Source: Gammaproteobacteria bacterium (GTDB lineage Bacteria > Pseudomonadota > Gammaproteobacteria > Pseudomonadales > Pseudohongiellaceae). Taken from it: DNA of 64,000 nt. The notes below the pieces were generated by a model. The model was not told where the DNA came from. It did not search any database and saw only the letters and a list, made by a program, of their open reading frames with translations. Made by a program: the position numbers and the translations under genes. The stretch spans positions 291,762-355,761 of the forward strand of contig JAURWS010000030.1 in NCBI GenBank assembly GCA_030654835.1, written 5' to 3'. Numbering within the stretch: the stretch's first letter is position 1; each line of letters starts with the position of its first letter. Of this stretch, positions 17,789 through 25,831 are shown piece by piece.

Positions 17789-17935
17789 GACCAGATTTGA
17801 GGTCATCACCTGCTTGCTTGCGAGGAAAAAAAGCAGTGATTCAGCGTCAGGTCATCACCCGATCACTTGCGACGAAACGAAGCGCCAGTCCAGTTTCAGG
17901 TCATTACCCGATGCTCTGTGACGGAGATGCGGAGT
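17789..17935. repeat. three 49-bp direct repeats carrying TCAGGTCATCACCCGAT
   Basis: This is the main content of the 376-base gap 17618-17993. The core AGGTCAT(C/T)ACC starts at 17800, 17849 and 17898, exactly 49 bases apart each time. Similarity extends on both sides: CAG lies a few bases before the core, and CGAT and then TGCGA or TGTGACG after it. Each core is an imperfect inverted repeat, TCAGGT-N4-ACCCGA. The array ends about 60 bases before the start of the rsbT-like gene at 17994 and lies about 170 bases upstream of the divergent secreted-protein gene. It could therefore control both. It is not CRISPR-like, because the parts between cores are also related. Confidence 0.75.
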
Positions 17936-17993
17936 AATCTTTTCGCTACATATATCGGCAGGAATCCCTGTCAGGAAACGGAGAGTTTTAGAA

Positions 17994-18479
17994 ATGAGAG
18001 AAGAATCAGTCGGTTATTTGTCGAGCGTAGAAAATGATTTTTTATTCAGTCGAAAGATGGATCCCGATGCGTTTGAAGAGTCAGCCACAATAAAAATTGA
18101 AAACCCGCGGGACATTGTGAATGCGCGACAGAAAGGAAGAGTAATGGCACAGGAAGTTGGCTGTTCCTCCACTCAAGCCACGCTGGTCGCAACAGTGATC
18201 TCCGAGCTTTCCAGGAACATCATTCTCTACGCCGGTTTTGGAGAGATGGTGCTAAAGAACATCACCAAAGATTCACGCATAGGTCTGCAGATTGTCGCCA
18301 GCGACGATGGGCCTGGCATACAGAATATCGCCAGAGCCATGATGAATGGATTCTCGACATCAGGTGGACTTGGGCTGGGGCTTTCCGGAGTAAAACAGAT
18401 TGCAGACAGCTTTCAGATCAAGAGTGAGCCCGGCCATGGCGTGAGAATAGAACTCATAATATGGCTGGCGAGGAAATAA
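17994..18479 (+). CDS. RsbT-like serine/threonine switch kinase (GHKL ATPase)
   Basis: A 161-residue GHKL-fold protein. Compared from memory with Bacillus RsbT, it matches from the start of the domain: DIVNARQKGRVMAQEVG, the N-box VISELSRNIILYAG (Glu71, Asn75), the G1 box DDGPGI (104-109), and FSTSGGLGLGLSGVKQIAD with the G2 box. RsbT phosphorylates STAS-domain proteins (RsbS/RsbR) of a stressosome. When released, it binds the N-terminal domain of the phosphatase RsbU. The first 30 residues are an extra N-terminal extension. No rsbR or rsbS is in the window. The neighbour downstream carries an RsbU_N-like domain, so direct activation of that kinase is the likely output. Confidence 0.92.
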   Translation: MREESVGYLSSVENDFLFSRKMDPDAFEESATIKIENPRDIVNARQKGRVMAQEVGCSSTQATLVATVISELSRNIILYAGFGEMVLKNITKDSRIGLQIVASDDGPGIQNIARAMMNGFSTSGGLGLGLSGVKQIADSFQIKSEPGHGVRIELIIWLARK

Positions 18480-18607
18480 ATCCCTAGTTAAAGCATGGAC
18501 ATAGTGCGCGAATTGTTTTTGAATTGTTCGGTACAGTACAGAGAAAATCGGACTCCATGCCATACTCCCCGTCGTTTGGATGAATCGAAAACGGAAGAGA
18601 GATCATA

Positions 18608-19534
18608 ATGACAAAAACTGAAAATCCGCGGCAGCAAGTGTATCAAGAACTCTTGAGTGCGTACTTGACAAGTGGTGGTGGTGAAAAAGCGCTGACAGTG
18701 GCTTACGAAATTGGTAGAAAAGATTTGCAGAATGGCATAGGGCTTCTGGAAATTGCGGAGACTCACCAGCAGGCACTAAATGAGACGCTGAGCATGGCGA
18801 ATGATTGCGTTGCGACACAGAGTGCAATGAACAGAGCTGCGAGTCATTTTCTCAAAGAGGCCCTGTCTGCTTTTGAAGTATCTAGGCTTTGTAATCGTCA
18901 GACCAACGACGTATTGATCAAGCTGTACGATGTGTTTGAGAATGAAGCCAAACGCATTGCGCATCGCCTCCACGACGAATCGGCACAGATGCTGGCAGTG
19001 GTCTATCTGGAGCTGGCAGAGATCGCAAATAGTTCGCCGGGCGACACTGCAAAACGCATTGGGGACGTTGTGGGACATCTTGACCAGGTGTCTTCTCAAC
19101 TGCGTAGCCTGTCACATGAACTGCGTCCCATTATTCTGGATCGACTGGGGCTCATGCCGGCACTGCGAGCACTCGCGGACGGGGTTAGAAAAAGGAGTCA
19201 GTTGCTCATAGAGGTCACTGGAGACACCGAAGGGAGACTTTCTGCATCACTCGAGATCGTTCTCTATCGTGCCGTTCAGGAGGCACTCGCGAATGTCTGT
19301 CGCCACGCGCGGGCGAGTCACGTCGATGTACATGTGTGGCGCGAAGCCAATTCGTTGTACTGTGCAGTGAGTGACGACGGCATCGGCATCCAGTTGTCCA
19401 CGGATGGCACGACAATTTCACAAGGGCTGGGCCTGATCGGCATCACCGAACGCGCAAGAGCACTTGGTGGCATTTGTGACGTGTCTTCACGACCAAACTT
19501 TGGCACCACATTACAGGTCACTGTCCCATTATGA
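18608..19534 (+). CDS. hybrid RsbU_N-like / NarL-type histidine kinase
   Basis: A 308-residue cytoplasmic sensor kinase without membrane segments. Residues about 8-85 (YQELLSAYLTSGGGEKALT followed by IGLLEIAETHQQAL) resemble the four-helix N-terminal domain of RsbU that docks RsbT. The PP2C phosphatase domain of RsbU is absent. Instead, a HisKA_3 dimerisation domain follows, with phosphoacceptor His122 in RIAHRLHDESAQ, and then a HATPase domain with N-box EALANV (225-230), G1 SDDGIG (255-260) and G2 QGLGLIG (272-278). The stop overlaps the next gene by four bases, so the cognate regulator is at 19531. GGAAGAGAG precedes the start. Activation by the upstream RsbT-like protein is inferred from the domain. 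Confidence 0.88.
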   Translation: MTKTENPRQQVYQELLSAYLTSGGGEKALTVAYEIGRKDLQNGIGLLEIAETHQQALNETLSMANDCVATQSAMNRAASHFLKEALSAFEVSRLCNRQTNDVLIKLYDVFENEAKRIAHRLHDESAQMLAVVYLELAEIANSSPGDTAKRIGDVVGHLDQVSSQLRSLSHELRPIILDRLGLMPALRALADGVRKRSQLLIEVTGDTEGRLSASLEIVLYRAVQEALANVCRHARASHVDVHVWREANSLYCAVSDDGIGIQLSTDGTTISQGLGLIGITERARALGGICDVSSRPNFGTTLQVTVPL

Positions 19535-20175
19535 TAAAGCATAAAACCAAGCGTGTTGTAGTTGCGGATGATCATGTCATGTTTCGGCAGGGCTTGATCG
19601 CGATGCTCAATGGCGATGAATTCAACGTGGTGGGCGAAGCCGAAGATGGTCATGAAGCCATTCGCGTCGTACGCAATCTGACTCCGGATCTGGCCATACT
19701 GGATTTCAGTATGCCGCTGCTGAATGGTATCGATGCCGCGCGTGACATTCAGCGCCGCTCACCCAATACCCATGTGGTGCTGCTAACCATGTATGACGAC
19801 GACGCGTGCGTGCTGGAAGCGCTCAGGGCCGGTGTGCGCGGCTATGTACTGAAGTCACAGACCACCGCGGATCTGGTCGTAGCGCTGCGCGAGGTCATCC
19901 AAGGTTCGGTATATCTGAGCCCGGGCATTTCCGACTCAGTCGTCAGCATCTATATTTCCAAAAGCAATGCAGATTCCGAAGTGCTTAGCGAACGAGAGCG
20001 CCAGGTGCTCCAGTTGATCGCCGAAGGGCATACAACCAAGTCCATCGCGTCGATGCTGTTCGTCAGTGTCAAGACAGCAGAATCCCATCGGACGCACATC
20101 ATGCAGCGTCTGGATATTCATAACATCGCCAGTCTGGTTCGTTACGCGATTCGTCGCGGCATGATCAAAGCTTGA
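19531..20175 (+). CDS. NarL/FixJ-type response regulator 1
   Basis: A 214-residue regulator. The receiver domain (about 7-125) has acidic pocket DDH (13-15), phosphoacceptor Asp58 in LAILDFSMP, the switch Thr in VLLTMYDDD and Lys in YVLKSQTT. The C-terminal LuxR-type helix-turn-helix (about 150-212) reads LSERERQVLQLIAEG and then VSVKTAESHRTHIM. It is translationally coupled to the kinase (ATGA overlap) and is its likely partner. It should dimerise on phosphorylation and bind an inverted repeat. The TCAGGT-N4-ACCCGA sites in the window are candidate targets. Confidence 0.93.
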   Translation: MIKHKTKRVVVADDHVMFRQGLIAMLNGDEFNVVGEAEDGHEAIRVVRNLTPDLAILDFSMPLLNGIDAARDIQRRSPNTHVVLLTMYDDDACVLEALRAGVRGYVLKSQTTADLVVALREVIQGSVYLSPGISDSVVSIYISKSNADSEVLSERERQVLQLIAEGHTTKSIASMLFVSVKTAESHRTHIMQRLDIHNIASLVRYAIRRGMIKA

Positions 20176-20206
20176 GAGTGCTCCTGATTGCAAAGAGGCA
20201 AACAGC

Positions 20207-20833
20207 TTGAACATAGTGCTGGCAGATGATCATGCCATGTTTCGTCACTGTGTCCGTAACCTTCTGGAAGCGGCCGGTATGACGATTGTCGGCGAAGCCT
20301 CCAACGGTGCGGAAGCGTTGCAGATCGTGAGCGAGTGCAAGCCTGACGCGATTGTGCTTGATATCAACATGCCGGTACAGAATGGCATCGAAGTCGCCAG
20401 ACAGCTGCGTCACGACGGCGTGACCACCAAGATCGTCATGCTCACCATGTACGAAGAGGAAAGCAGTTTTCTCGAGGCCTTTCGAGCAGGCGTCAAAGCC
20501 TATGTTTTGAAAACACAGGCCTCTGCCGATCTGGTGCAGGCCTTGGTGGAAGTCACTCGGGGCCGGGTGTATCTCAGCCCGGAAGTGACCAGCACCCTGG
20601 TGGACGCCTATCTGCGGCAACAGGATGATGAAGGGGTGCGGTTATCGTTCCGCGAGCGCCAGATTCTGCAGCTCGTTGCGGAAGGCACCATTACCCGGGA
20701 GATTGCCCGACTTCTGAATCTTTCGGTGAAGTCTGTGGAATCTCATCGCAGTCAATTGATGAGAAAACTGGATGCGTCCAATATCGCGGGTCTGGTGCAT
20801 CACGCGATTCGGCAGCGCGTCATCAGCCCTTGA
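20207..20833 (+). CDS. NarL/FixJ-type response regulator 2
   Basis: A 208-residue regulator paralogous to the preceding gene. The start is a TTG at 20207 with GAGG eight bases upstream; no ATG lies near. The receiver has DDH (7-9), phosphoacceptor Asp52 in IVLDINMPVQNG, the motif VMLTMYEEE and Lys in YVLKTQAS. The LuxR HTH (about 145-206) contains LSFRERQILQLVAEG and LSVKSVESHRSQLM. Two regulators beside a single kinase suggest either a shared phosphodonor or heterodimers. Alternatively, the duplicate answers to another kinase. Confidence 0.92.
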   Translation: MNIVLADDHAMFRHCVRNLLEAAGMTIVGEASNGAEALQIVSECKPDAIVLDINMPVQNGIEVARQLRHDGVTTKIVMLTMYEEESSFLEAFRAGVKAYVLKTQASADLVQALVEVTRGRVYLSPEVTSTLVDAYLRQQDDEGVRLSFRERQILQLVAEGTITREIARLLNLSVKSVESHRSQLMRKLDASNIAGLVHHAIRQRVISP

Positions 20834-20872
20834 ATTTTACGCCAATACCGAGTCGCTGCATCGAAGAACCCT

Positions 20873-21544
20873 ATGGTCTATCGCATCCTCAGAAAACTGA
20901 CCGCCGCAGGAATCGACTGGCGCAGTATCGTGTTCTTCATGCTCGATATGCAGCGCAAAGGCACTGCTCTCCCTCCCGAAAGCCCTTCTGATCGCCCCTC
21001 AGACAAACTCCCTCAACACCTCGAGTATCACATCATCGATTCAATTGCGGATAGCTGGTTGAAGGTCCTTTGTGATGCCTATCCGCAGAAGCAGTTTCAT
21101 CTACGCATGATTCAAGACTGTCAGCAATGTTACATCGTGTTGTTGGGTGACAAACTGGCCGCCTACGCATGGGTTACCACGTCCACGTGTCGCGTCAGCG
21201 AGATCGACCTCCAACTGCAGGTAGGCCCCGGGCGATTGTACATCTACGATTGCTTTGTACGGGCTGACTATCGCGGGCAGGGAATTTACAGTGCTCTGTT
21301 GAAGAAGATTATTGCGGACTACCAGTTGCGACGCTGGCCGAATCGCTACGACACCGCCTTCATTGTCGCAGAGTCGAGCAATACGGCTTCCATTCGGGGG
21401 ATAAGGCGGGCGGGATTCGATGAGTTTGCCCAGGTCAGATATTTGCATATGGGGTCGTTTTCACGCTGGTATGGCGTCGAGGGTCTTAGCGCGCGAATGA
21501 CCACTGTAAGACTGAGCGGCACACGCAGCGTACTCAGCGACTAA
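20873..21544 (+). CDS. GNAT family N-acetyltransferase
   Basis: A 223-residue protein with the acetyl-CoA binding motif A VRADYRGQGIYSALLKKII at about 124-142 and the later GNAT strand FIVAESSNTASIRGIRRAGF. About 50 N-terminal residues precede the fold. Its position after the two regulators and its strand suggest it belongs to the same transcription unit. It could acetylate a sugar, a small molecule or a protein; the sequence does not say which. Its 3' end overlaps the convergent gene by 11 bases. Confidence 0.82.
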   Translation: MVYRILRKLTAAGIDWRSIVFFMLDMQRKGTALPPESPSDRPSDKLPQHLEYHIIDSIADSWLKVLCDAYPQKQFHLRMIQDCQQCYIVLLGDKLAAYAWVTTSTCRVSEIDLQLQVGPGRLYIYDCFVRADYRGQGIYSALLKKIIADYQLRRWPNRYDTAFIVAESSNTASIRGIRRAGFDEFAQVRYLHMGSFSRWYGVEGLSARMTTVRLSGTRSVLSD

Positions 21545-22046
21545 TCCACTCGGGAGAGAATGCCATGCGGTAACCGACGTTGCGCACGGTGAGAATCAAT
21601 GCGCTCGCCCTGCCAAGTTTTTTTCGCAACCTGCCGATATGAACGTCCACCGTGCGGGTTTCCAGCAGACTTACATTGCCATAGTGCCACACCCGTTCCA
21701 GCAGCGCTTCACGGCTGATAACTCTACCCTTCTCCACCATCAGGGTTTTTAACAGCAGATACTCGATATAGGTCAGATCTACGGGCAACCCAGATACCGA
21801 AACCAGCCAGTGTTTGGTGTGTATGGTGATGATGCCCGCAGACAGAGTTTCTGCATCGTCTTCATTGACTTCCGATTGCGAGATCATGGATTGTCGTTCG
21901 AGTGCCGGGTTCAAGTGCTGCCATAGTAGACTTGGTGAGGCATCGACATAAGCAGGTAAGTACCCCATTTTCCGGCAAATATCAGCTAACGTGCAGCGGC
22001 GGGAATTACTATGGGCAGAAAAGGCACGCACGTTCCACGTTTGCAT
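21534..22046 (-). CDS. OmpR/PhoB-type winged-helix DNA-binding protein without a receiver domain
   Basis: A 170-residue protein. Residues about 75-165 form a Trans_reg_C winged helix: VDLTYIEYLLLKTLMVEKG, VISREALLERVWHYG, TRTVDVHIGRLRKKLG and ILTVRNVGYRMA. The N-terminal 70 residues are too short for a receiver domain and lack a phosphoacceptor Asp in the expected context. MGYLPAYVDASPSLLWQHL may be a remnant of one. It therefore cannot be controlled by a normal phosphorelay. It follows the Fic gene by 53 bases on the same strand and may be co-transcribed with it. The GTAAC boxes with 11-bp spacing at 15391 and 17734 are plausible targets. Confidence 0.82.
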   Translation of the reverse strand: MQTWNVRAFSAHSNSRRCTLADICRKMGYLPAYVDASPSLLWQHLNPALERQSMISQSEVNEDDAETLSAGIITIHTKHWLVSVSGLPVDLTYIEYLLLKTLMVEKGRVISREALLERVWHYGNVSLLETRTVDVHIGRLRKKLGRASALILTVRNVGYRMAFSPEWISR

Positions 22047-22099
22047 AGTTCAAACAAGCGATCCGTCTCTTTCTTGACTACCTCCGTATGCAGGTGGGT

Positions 22100-23194
22100 T
22101 TAATTCTCGCTGGAGAGCAGCGCAAACAAGGGCCGATTGATGTAGTAGCTGCCTTTGCCAATCCTGGATTTTTCTACCAGACCGCAAGTGGCCAGTTGAT
22201 CCAGATAACGGGTTGCGGTGATGCGCGAGACCCCCAGATCATTCATCACGAATTCAATTCTGGTGTAGGGGTGATTGAACAGATTGTTCAATAGTTCCTG
22301 TCGGTAGATTTTGGGCAGTTGCGTGCGCATTGTTTGCTTGTACTGCTGCATGAGCAGCTTGATCTGCTGAATCAGTGCAATCGTGTGCTGCGCTGTTTGC
22401 ACCACTCCTTCCAGCATATACAGCAACCATGGCTCCCAATCCCTGCTGTCGCGTGCTCCCTGAAGCTCACGGTAGTAAGTGGTCTTGTTGCGGATGATGT
22501 AACGGCTTAGATAGAGCACCGGCAGGTCTTGCAGATTTTTCGCCACCAGGTAGAGCAGGTTGATGATTCGCCCGGTGCGGCCATTGCCATCGTAGAAGGG
22601 ATGGATGCTCTCAAATTGATGATGGATCAGCGCCATCTTGACCAGCGGATCAGCATCGCAGAGAGCGTCGTCATTGATGTATTCCAGCAGATTGCTCATC
22701 AACGCCTGAATTTCTGCCGGGTGTTGCGGAGGGGTATAGACGACTTCCCCGGTTTGTACATTTTTGAGTGCCGTGCCTGGCAGTTTTCGCAGACCGGCGT
22801 TGTTGTTTTCGATGATTTGCTGAATTTCCAGAATATCGTTCAGCCGGATGATCTTGCTTTGGCGAACCAGATTGAAGCCGTGCCGGAGAGCGATGGCGTA
22901 GTCCTGCACTTCCTTTGCCGCCGCGTTCACTGGGTTTTCGGTCAGGAGTCCGGTTTTGTAGAGCTCGTCGTGCGTGGTGACGATGTTTTCGATTTCGGAA
23001 CTGTCTTTTGCCTCCTGCAACACCAAGGTGTTGATCAGGATCGCTTCGTTGGGAATGCTGGCGACGATACCTTTCAGCTCGGCCAGATAGCGGTGGGCTT
23101 CAGCCGTTTTTTTCAATACGGCACGGGTTTCAAGATTGCTGATCTTCGGCAGGGGCAAGAGGGGTAGTGGCAAGTTGGACAAAGTGGCGCTCAT
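22100..23194 (-). CDS. Fic family protein with autoinhibitory helix and C-terminal winged helix
   Basis: A 364-residue class II Fic protein. The inhibitory motif SSEIEN (residues 65-70, matching [S/T]xxxE[G/N]) lies before the Fic core. The core active site is HPFYDGNGRTGR at about 198-209, with the His and the anion-hole Gly/Arg residues intact. Fic enzymes transfer AMP or another nucleotide moiety to target hydroxyls. The last 65 residues (LLNNLFNHPYTRIEF and VSRITATRYLDQLATCGLV) form a winged helix like those of Fic proteins that repress their own gene. The promoter region contains two near-perfect palindromes that fit such autoregulation. The target protein is unknown. Confidence 0.92.
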   Translation of the reverse strand: MSATLSNLPLPLLPLPKISNLETRAVLKKTAEAHRYLAELKGIVASIPNEAILINTLVLQEAKDSSEIENIVTTHDELYKTGLLTENPVNAAAKEVQDYAIALRHGFNLVRQSKIIRLNDILEIQQIIENNNAGLRKLPGTALKNVQTGEVVYTPPQHPAEIQALMSNLLEYINDDALCDADPLVKMALIHHQFESIHPFYDGNGRTGRIINLLYLVAKNLQDLPVLYLSRYIIRNKTTYYRELQGARDSRDWEPWLLYMLEGVVQTAQHTIALIQQIKLLMQQYKQTMRTQLPKIYRQELLNNLFNHPYTRIEFVMNDLGVSRITATRYLDQLATCGLVEKSRIGKGSYYINRPLFALLSSEN

Positions 23195-23232
23195 CCCGGC
23201 TCCAGAGTCATAGATAGAAAACAGAGGTTATT

Positions 23233-23298
23233 TATACATGTACCGAGAAACATGTATAGTTTTTTCTATTTTCTATACATGTTTTCTGACGTGTATAG
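23233..23298 (-). promoter_or_regulatory. double palindromic operator upstream of the Fic gene
   Basis: TATACATG and CATGTATA form a perfect inverted repeat with a 10-base spacer at 23233-23258. CTATACATG and CGTGTATAG form a second one with one mismatch and an 8-base spacer at 23273-23298. Four half-sites thus lie 39 to 104 bases upstream of the Fic start at 23194. The region is AT-rich compared with its surroundings. Binding by the winged helix of the Fic protein is inferred. Confidence 0.6.
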
Positions 23299-23318
23299 AT
23301 TTCTCACTTTTCTGACCC

Positions 23319-24185
23319 TCACTCAATATTCTGAATCTGCTCCCGCATCTGCTCGATCAACACCTTCAGGTCCACCGCGTTCAGCGTTGTCTCCGCGACG
23401 ATGGACTTGGACGACAGGGTGTTGGCTTCGCGGTTGAGCTCCTGCATCAGGAAGTCGAGACGGCGGCCCGAGGGCTCGTCCAGGCGCAGGACGCGCGCCA
23501 CCTCGTTCAGGTGGGTTTCCAGGCGGTCCAGCTCCTCGTCGATGTCGCACTTCTGGGCATAGACCACGATCTCCTGTTCGAGACGGGCCGGATCAAGCTC
23601 GACCCGCAGGTCGGCGAGCCGATCGCGCAGCACCTGCTGCTGGCGGGCGAGGATTTCCGGCATGCGTACACGCACGGTGCTGACGATCTCGCGCACGGCA
23701 TCGATGCGCTTGCTGATGACTCCGAATAGCTCCTGGCCCTCGCGCTGGCGAGTATGAATCAGGTCGGTCAGGGTCTCGTTGAACAGGGCGAGCGCTTTCT
23801 CTTCCAGGTCTTCCGGCACGGCTGCGGATTCGCGCAGGACGCCGGGCCACTTGAGGAATTCCATGACGGTGAGCGCGGGACCGCCGCCGGTGAGTGACAG
23901 TATCTGGCCGCTGGCGTCATTCAGGCGGATCACCGCGTCCTCGTCGATCTGCAGGGCGTTGTGGCCCTTGTCGTCACACTCAAGGCGCAGCTGACAATCG
24001 ACCTTGCCACGGGAGATATGTTTGCGCAGGGCGTCGCGGATGGCGGGTTCCAGACTGCGCAGCGCGTCGGGAAGGCGAAAGCCCGGCTCCAGATAGCGGT
24101 GATTGACGGAGCGGATCTCCCAGACCAGCACCCCTCGGTCACAGTTGGTTTGCTTTCTCGCGAACGCGGTCATGCTCAACAACAT
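23319..24185 (-). CDS. yicC: YicC/YloC family endoribonuclease
   Basis: A 288-residue protein beginning MLLSMTAFARKQ, which matches the YicC N-terminus (E. coli MIRSMTAYAR). Other family marks are EIRSVNHRYLEPGFRLPD, RGKVDCQLRLE and the C-terminal block RRLDFLMQELNREANTLSSKS. YicC proteins are reported as endoribonucleases acting in RNA turnover, and in many gammaproteobacteria the gene is divergent from rph, as here. The 132-base gap to rph would hold both promoters. Confidence 0.93.
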   Translation of the reverse strand: MLLSMTAFARKQTNCDRGVLVWEIRSVNHRYLEPGFRLPDALRSLEPAIRDALRKHISRGKVDCQLRLECDDKGHNALQIDEDAVIRLNDASGQILSLTGGGPALTVMEFLKWPGVLRESAAVPEDLEEKALALFNETLTDLIHTRQREGQELFGVISKRIDAVREIVSTVRVRMPEILARQQQVLRDRLADLRVELDPARLEQEIVVYAQKCDIDEELDRLETHLNEVARVLRLDEPSGRRLDFLMQELNREANTLSSKSIVAETTLNAVDLKVLIEQMREQIQNIE

Positions 24186-24317
24186 AGAACAACCCTTTTC
24201 TTGTTACGGCTTTTAATGTCGGCCGTATGGTACCCCAATATTCGGTCACTGACTCGCCATCCCCAGCCATATCAAGGATAATCGCGCCTCAATTCAAATG
24301 ACGTTTTGCGAGGCAGT

Positions 24318-25046
24318 ATGCAAGCCCAGATCAGACCAAGTCAGCGCCAGCCCGATCAGCTGCGCGATATCCGTATCACCCGCCATTACACCAAACATGC
24401 CGAGGGCTCCGTCCTGGTCGAGTTTGGCGATACCAAGGTGATCTGCACCGCCAGCGTGGAGGAATCCGTGCCACGCTTTCTGAAGGGCAGTGGCACCGGT
24501 TGGGTGACGGCGGAATACGGCATGTTGCCGCGCTCTACCGGTTCGCGCATGGATCGCGAGGCGGTCAGTGGCAGACAGGGTGGCCGTACGCTGGAAATCT
24601 CTCGCTTGATAGGCCGTTCGCTGCGCGCGGCGATGGACATGAAGGCCCTTGGCGAAAACACCATCAAGATCGATTGCGACGTGATCCAGGCCGACGGCGG
24701 TACCCGCACCGCGTCCGTTACCGGCGGCTGCGTCGCGCTGCATGACGCCATCAGTTTTCTGCTCAAGAGCGGCAAGCTCAAGAAGAACCCCATGAAGCAA
24801 CTGATTGCCTCTGTGTCTGTGGGAATCTACAAGGGCGTGCCGGTACTCGACCTCGATTATGCCGAGGATTCAAACGCCGAGACCGACATGAACGTGGTGA
24901 TGACCGAGCGACTGCGCTTCATCGAGCTGCAGGGCACAGGTGAAGAGAATGACTTCGACACCACCGAGCTGCAGGCGATGATTGCTCTGGCGCAGAAAGG
25001 CATCAGTGAGCTGCTGGGCAAGCAGCGCGAGGCGCTTGGTCTGTAA
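24318..25046 (+). CDS. rph: ribonuclease PH
   Basis: A 242-residue phosphorolytic 3'-5' exoribonuclease that trims tRNA 3' ends. The ATG at 24318 is chosen because GAGG lies five bases upstream; an in-frame TTG at 24306 would overlap that ribosome site. Conserved segments are [65 protein letters not shown] and the phosphate-site region [15 protein letters not shown]. The length is normal, so there is no truncation of the sort known in E. coli K-12. It is followed by pyrE, the usual gammaproteobacterial order. Confidence 0.96.
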   Translation: MQAQIRPSQRQPDQLRDIRITRHYTKHAEGSVLVEFGDTKVICTASVEESVPRFLKGSGTGWVTAEYGMLPRSTGSRMDREAVSGRQGGRTLEISRLIGRSLRAAMDMKALGENTIKIDCDVIQADGGTRTASVTGGCVALHDAISFLLKSGKLKKNPMKQLIASVSVGIYKGVPVLDLDYAEDSNAETDMNVVMTERLRFIELQGTGEENDFDTTELQAMIALAQKGISELLGKQREALGL

Positions 25047-25095
25047 AACGATTCAGCGTTCTTCAAACGTTAAACAACAGGAAGAGGTGTGGTTC

Positions 25096-25743
25096 ATGCA
25101 GGATTTCCAGAAAGCGTTTATCGAGTTTGTCATTCGCCATGAGATTCTTCGCTTCGGCAGTTTTACGCTGAAGTCGGGCCGCACCAGCCCCTATTTCTTC
25201 AATGCCGGGCTGTTCAATACGGGGGAGGCGTTGTCCTTCATCGGCAATAGCTATGCGGCTGCGATTGCCCAGTCGGGGGTCGACTACGACCTGCTGTTCG
25301 GGCCGGCCTACAAGGGTATTCCGCTGGTGTCCGTCACGGCAGCGGCGCTGGCGCAGCAGCATGGCATCAACAAACCCTACTGCTTCAATCGCAAAGAGGT
25401 CAAGGATCATGGCGAGGGTGGGCTGACGGTAGGCGCGCCGTTGCAGGGCAGAGTGTTGATCGTCGATGACGTGATCACGGCTGGCACGGCCATTCGCGAG
25501 GTGATGGAGCTGCTGCAACGCACGGGTGCGACGCCTGCGGGCATCGTGGTGGCGCTGGATCGTCAGGAGCGCGGCACTGGCCGGTTGTCGGCGATTCAGG
25601 AGATCCGGGAGCAATACAAGATTCCGGTGATCAGCATCATCGCGCTGGAGCAGATCATCGCCTATCTCGGCCGTCAGGATAATCCGGCGCTGGCTGGCCA
25701 TCTGGCTGATGTGCAGCGTTATCGCGAGGAGTACGGCGTCTGA
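25096..25743 (+). CDS. pyrE: orotate phosphoribosyltransferase
   Basis: A 215-residue enzyme of pyrimidine synthesis that converts orotate and PRPP to OMP. The ATG at 25096 gives the family N-terminus [11 protein letters not shown]. Orotate/PRPP-binding segments are [27 protein letters not shown] and [10 protein letters not shown] (flexible catalytic loop). The PRPP motif is [17 protein letters not shown]. The stop is followed directly by a REP-like inverted repeat that may act as a terminator. Confidence 0.96.
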   Translation: MQDFQKAFIEFVIRHEILRFGSFTLKSGRTSPYFFNAGLFNTGEALSFIGNSYAAAIAQSGVDYDLLFGPAYKGIPLVSVTAAALAQQHGINKPYCFNRKEVKDHGEGGLTVGAPLQGRVLIVDDVITAGTAIREVMELLQRTGATPAGIVVALDRQERGTGRLSAIQEIREQYKIPVISIIALEQIIAYLGRQDNPALAGHLADVQRYREEYGV

Positions 25744-25744
25744 C

Positions 25745-25819
25745 CCTGTGGGAGCGGGCCTTGCCCGCGATTAATTCTGTGCGACGCGATTTATCGCGGG
25801 CAAGGCCCGCTCCCACAGG
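25745..25819. repeat. REP-like 27-bp perfect inverted repeat (BIME-type)
   Basis: CCTGTGGGAGCGGGCCTTGC, continuing to 25771, is repeated in perfect inverted form at 25793-25819, with a 21-base spacer. The arm sequence (TGTGGGAGCGGGCYTTGCCCGCGA) is of the kind known as REP elements in Pseudomonas. It lies between the convergent pyrE and slmA genes, a usual REP position, and its stable hairpin could also end transcription of both. Only this one copy pair was seen in the window. Confidence 0.85.
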
Positions 25820-25831
25820 TCTGGGATGCCG

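Noticed and set aside
17789..17935. CRISPR array
   Set aside because: Only three units, and the segments between cores are related to one another. There are no cas genes, and the core is an inverted repeat with single copies at other promoters.
18608..19534. RsbU-type phosphatase
   Set aside because: Only the N-terminal domain resembles RsbU. A PP2C domain is absent and a HisKA_3/HATPase pair with phosphoacceptor His is present.
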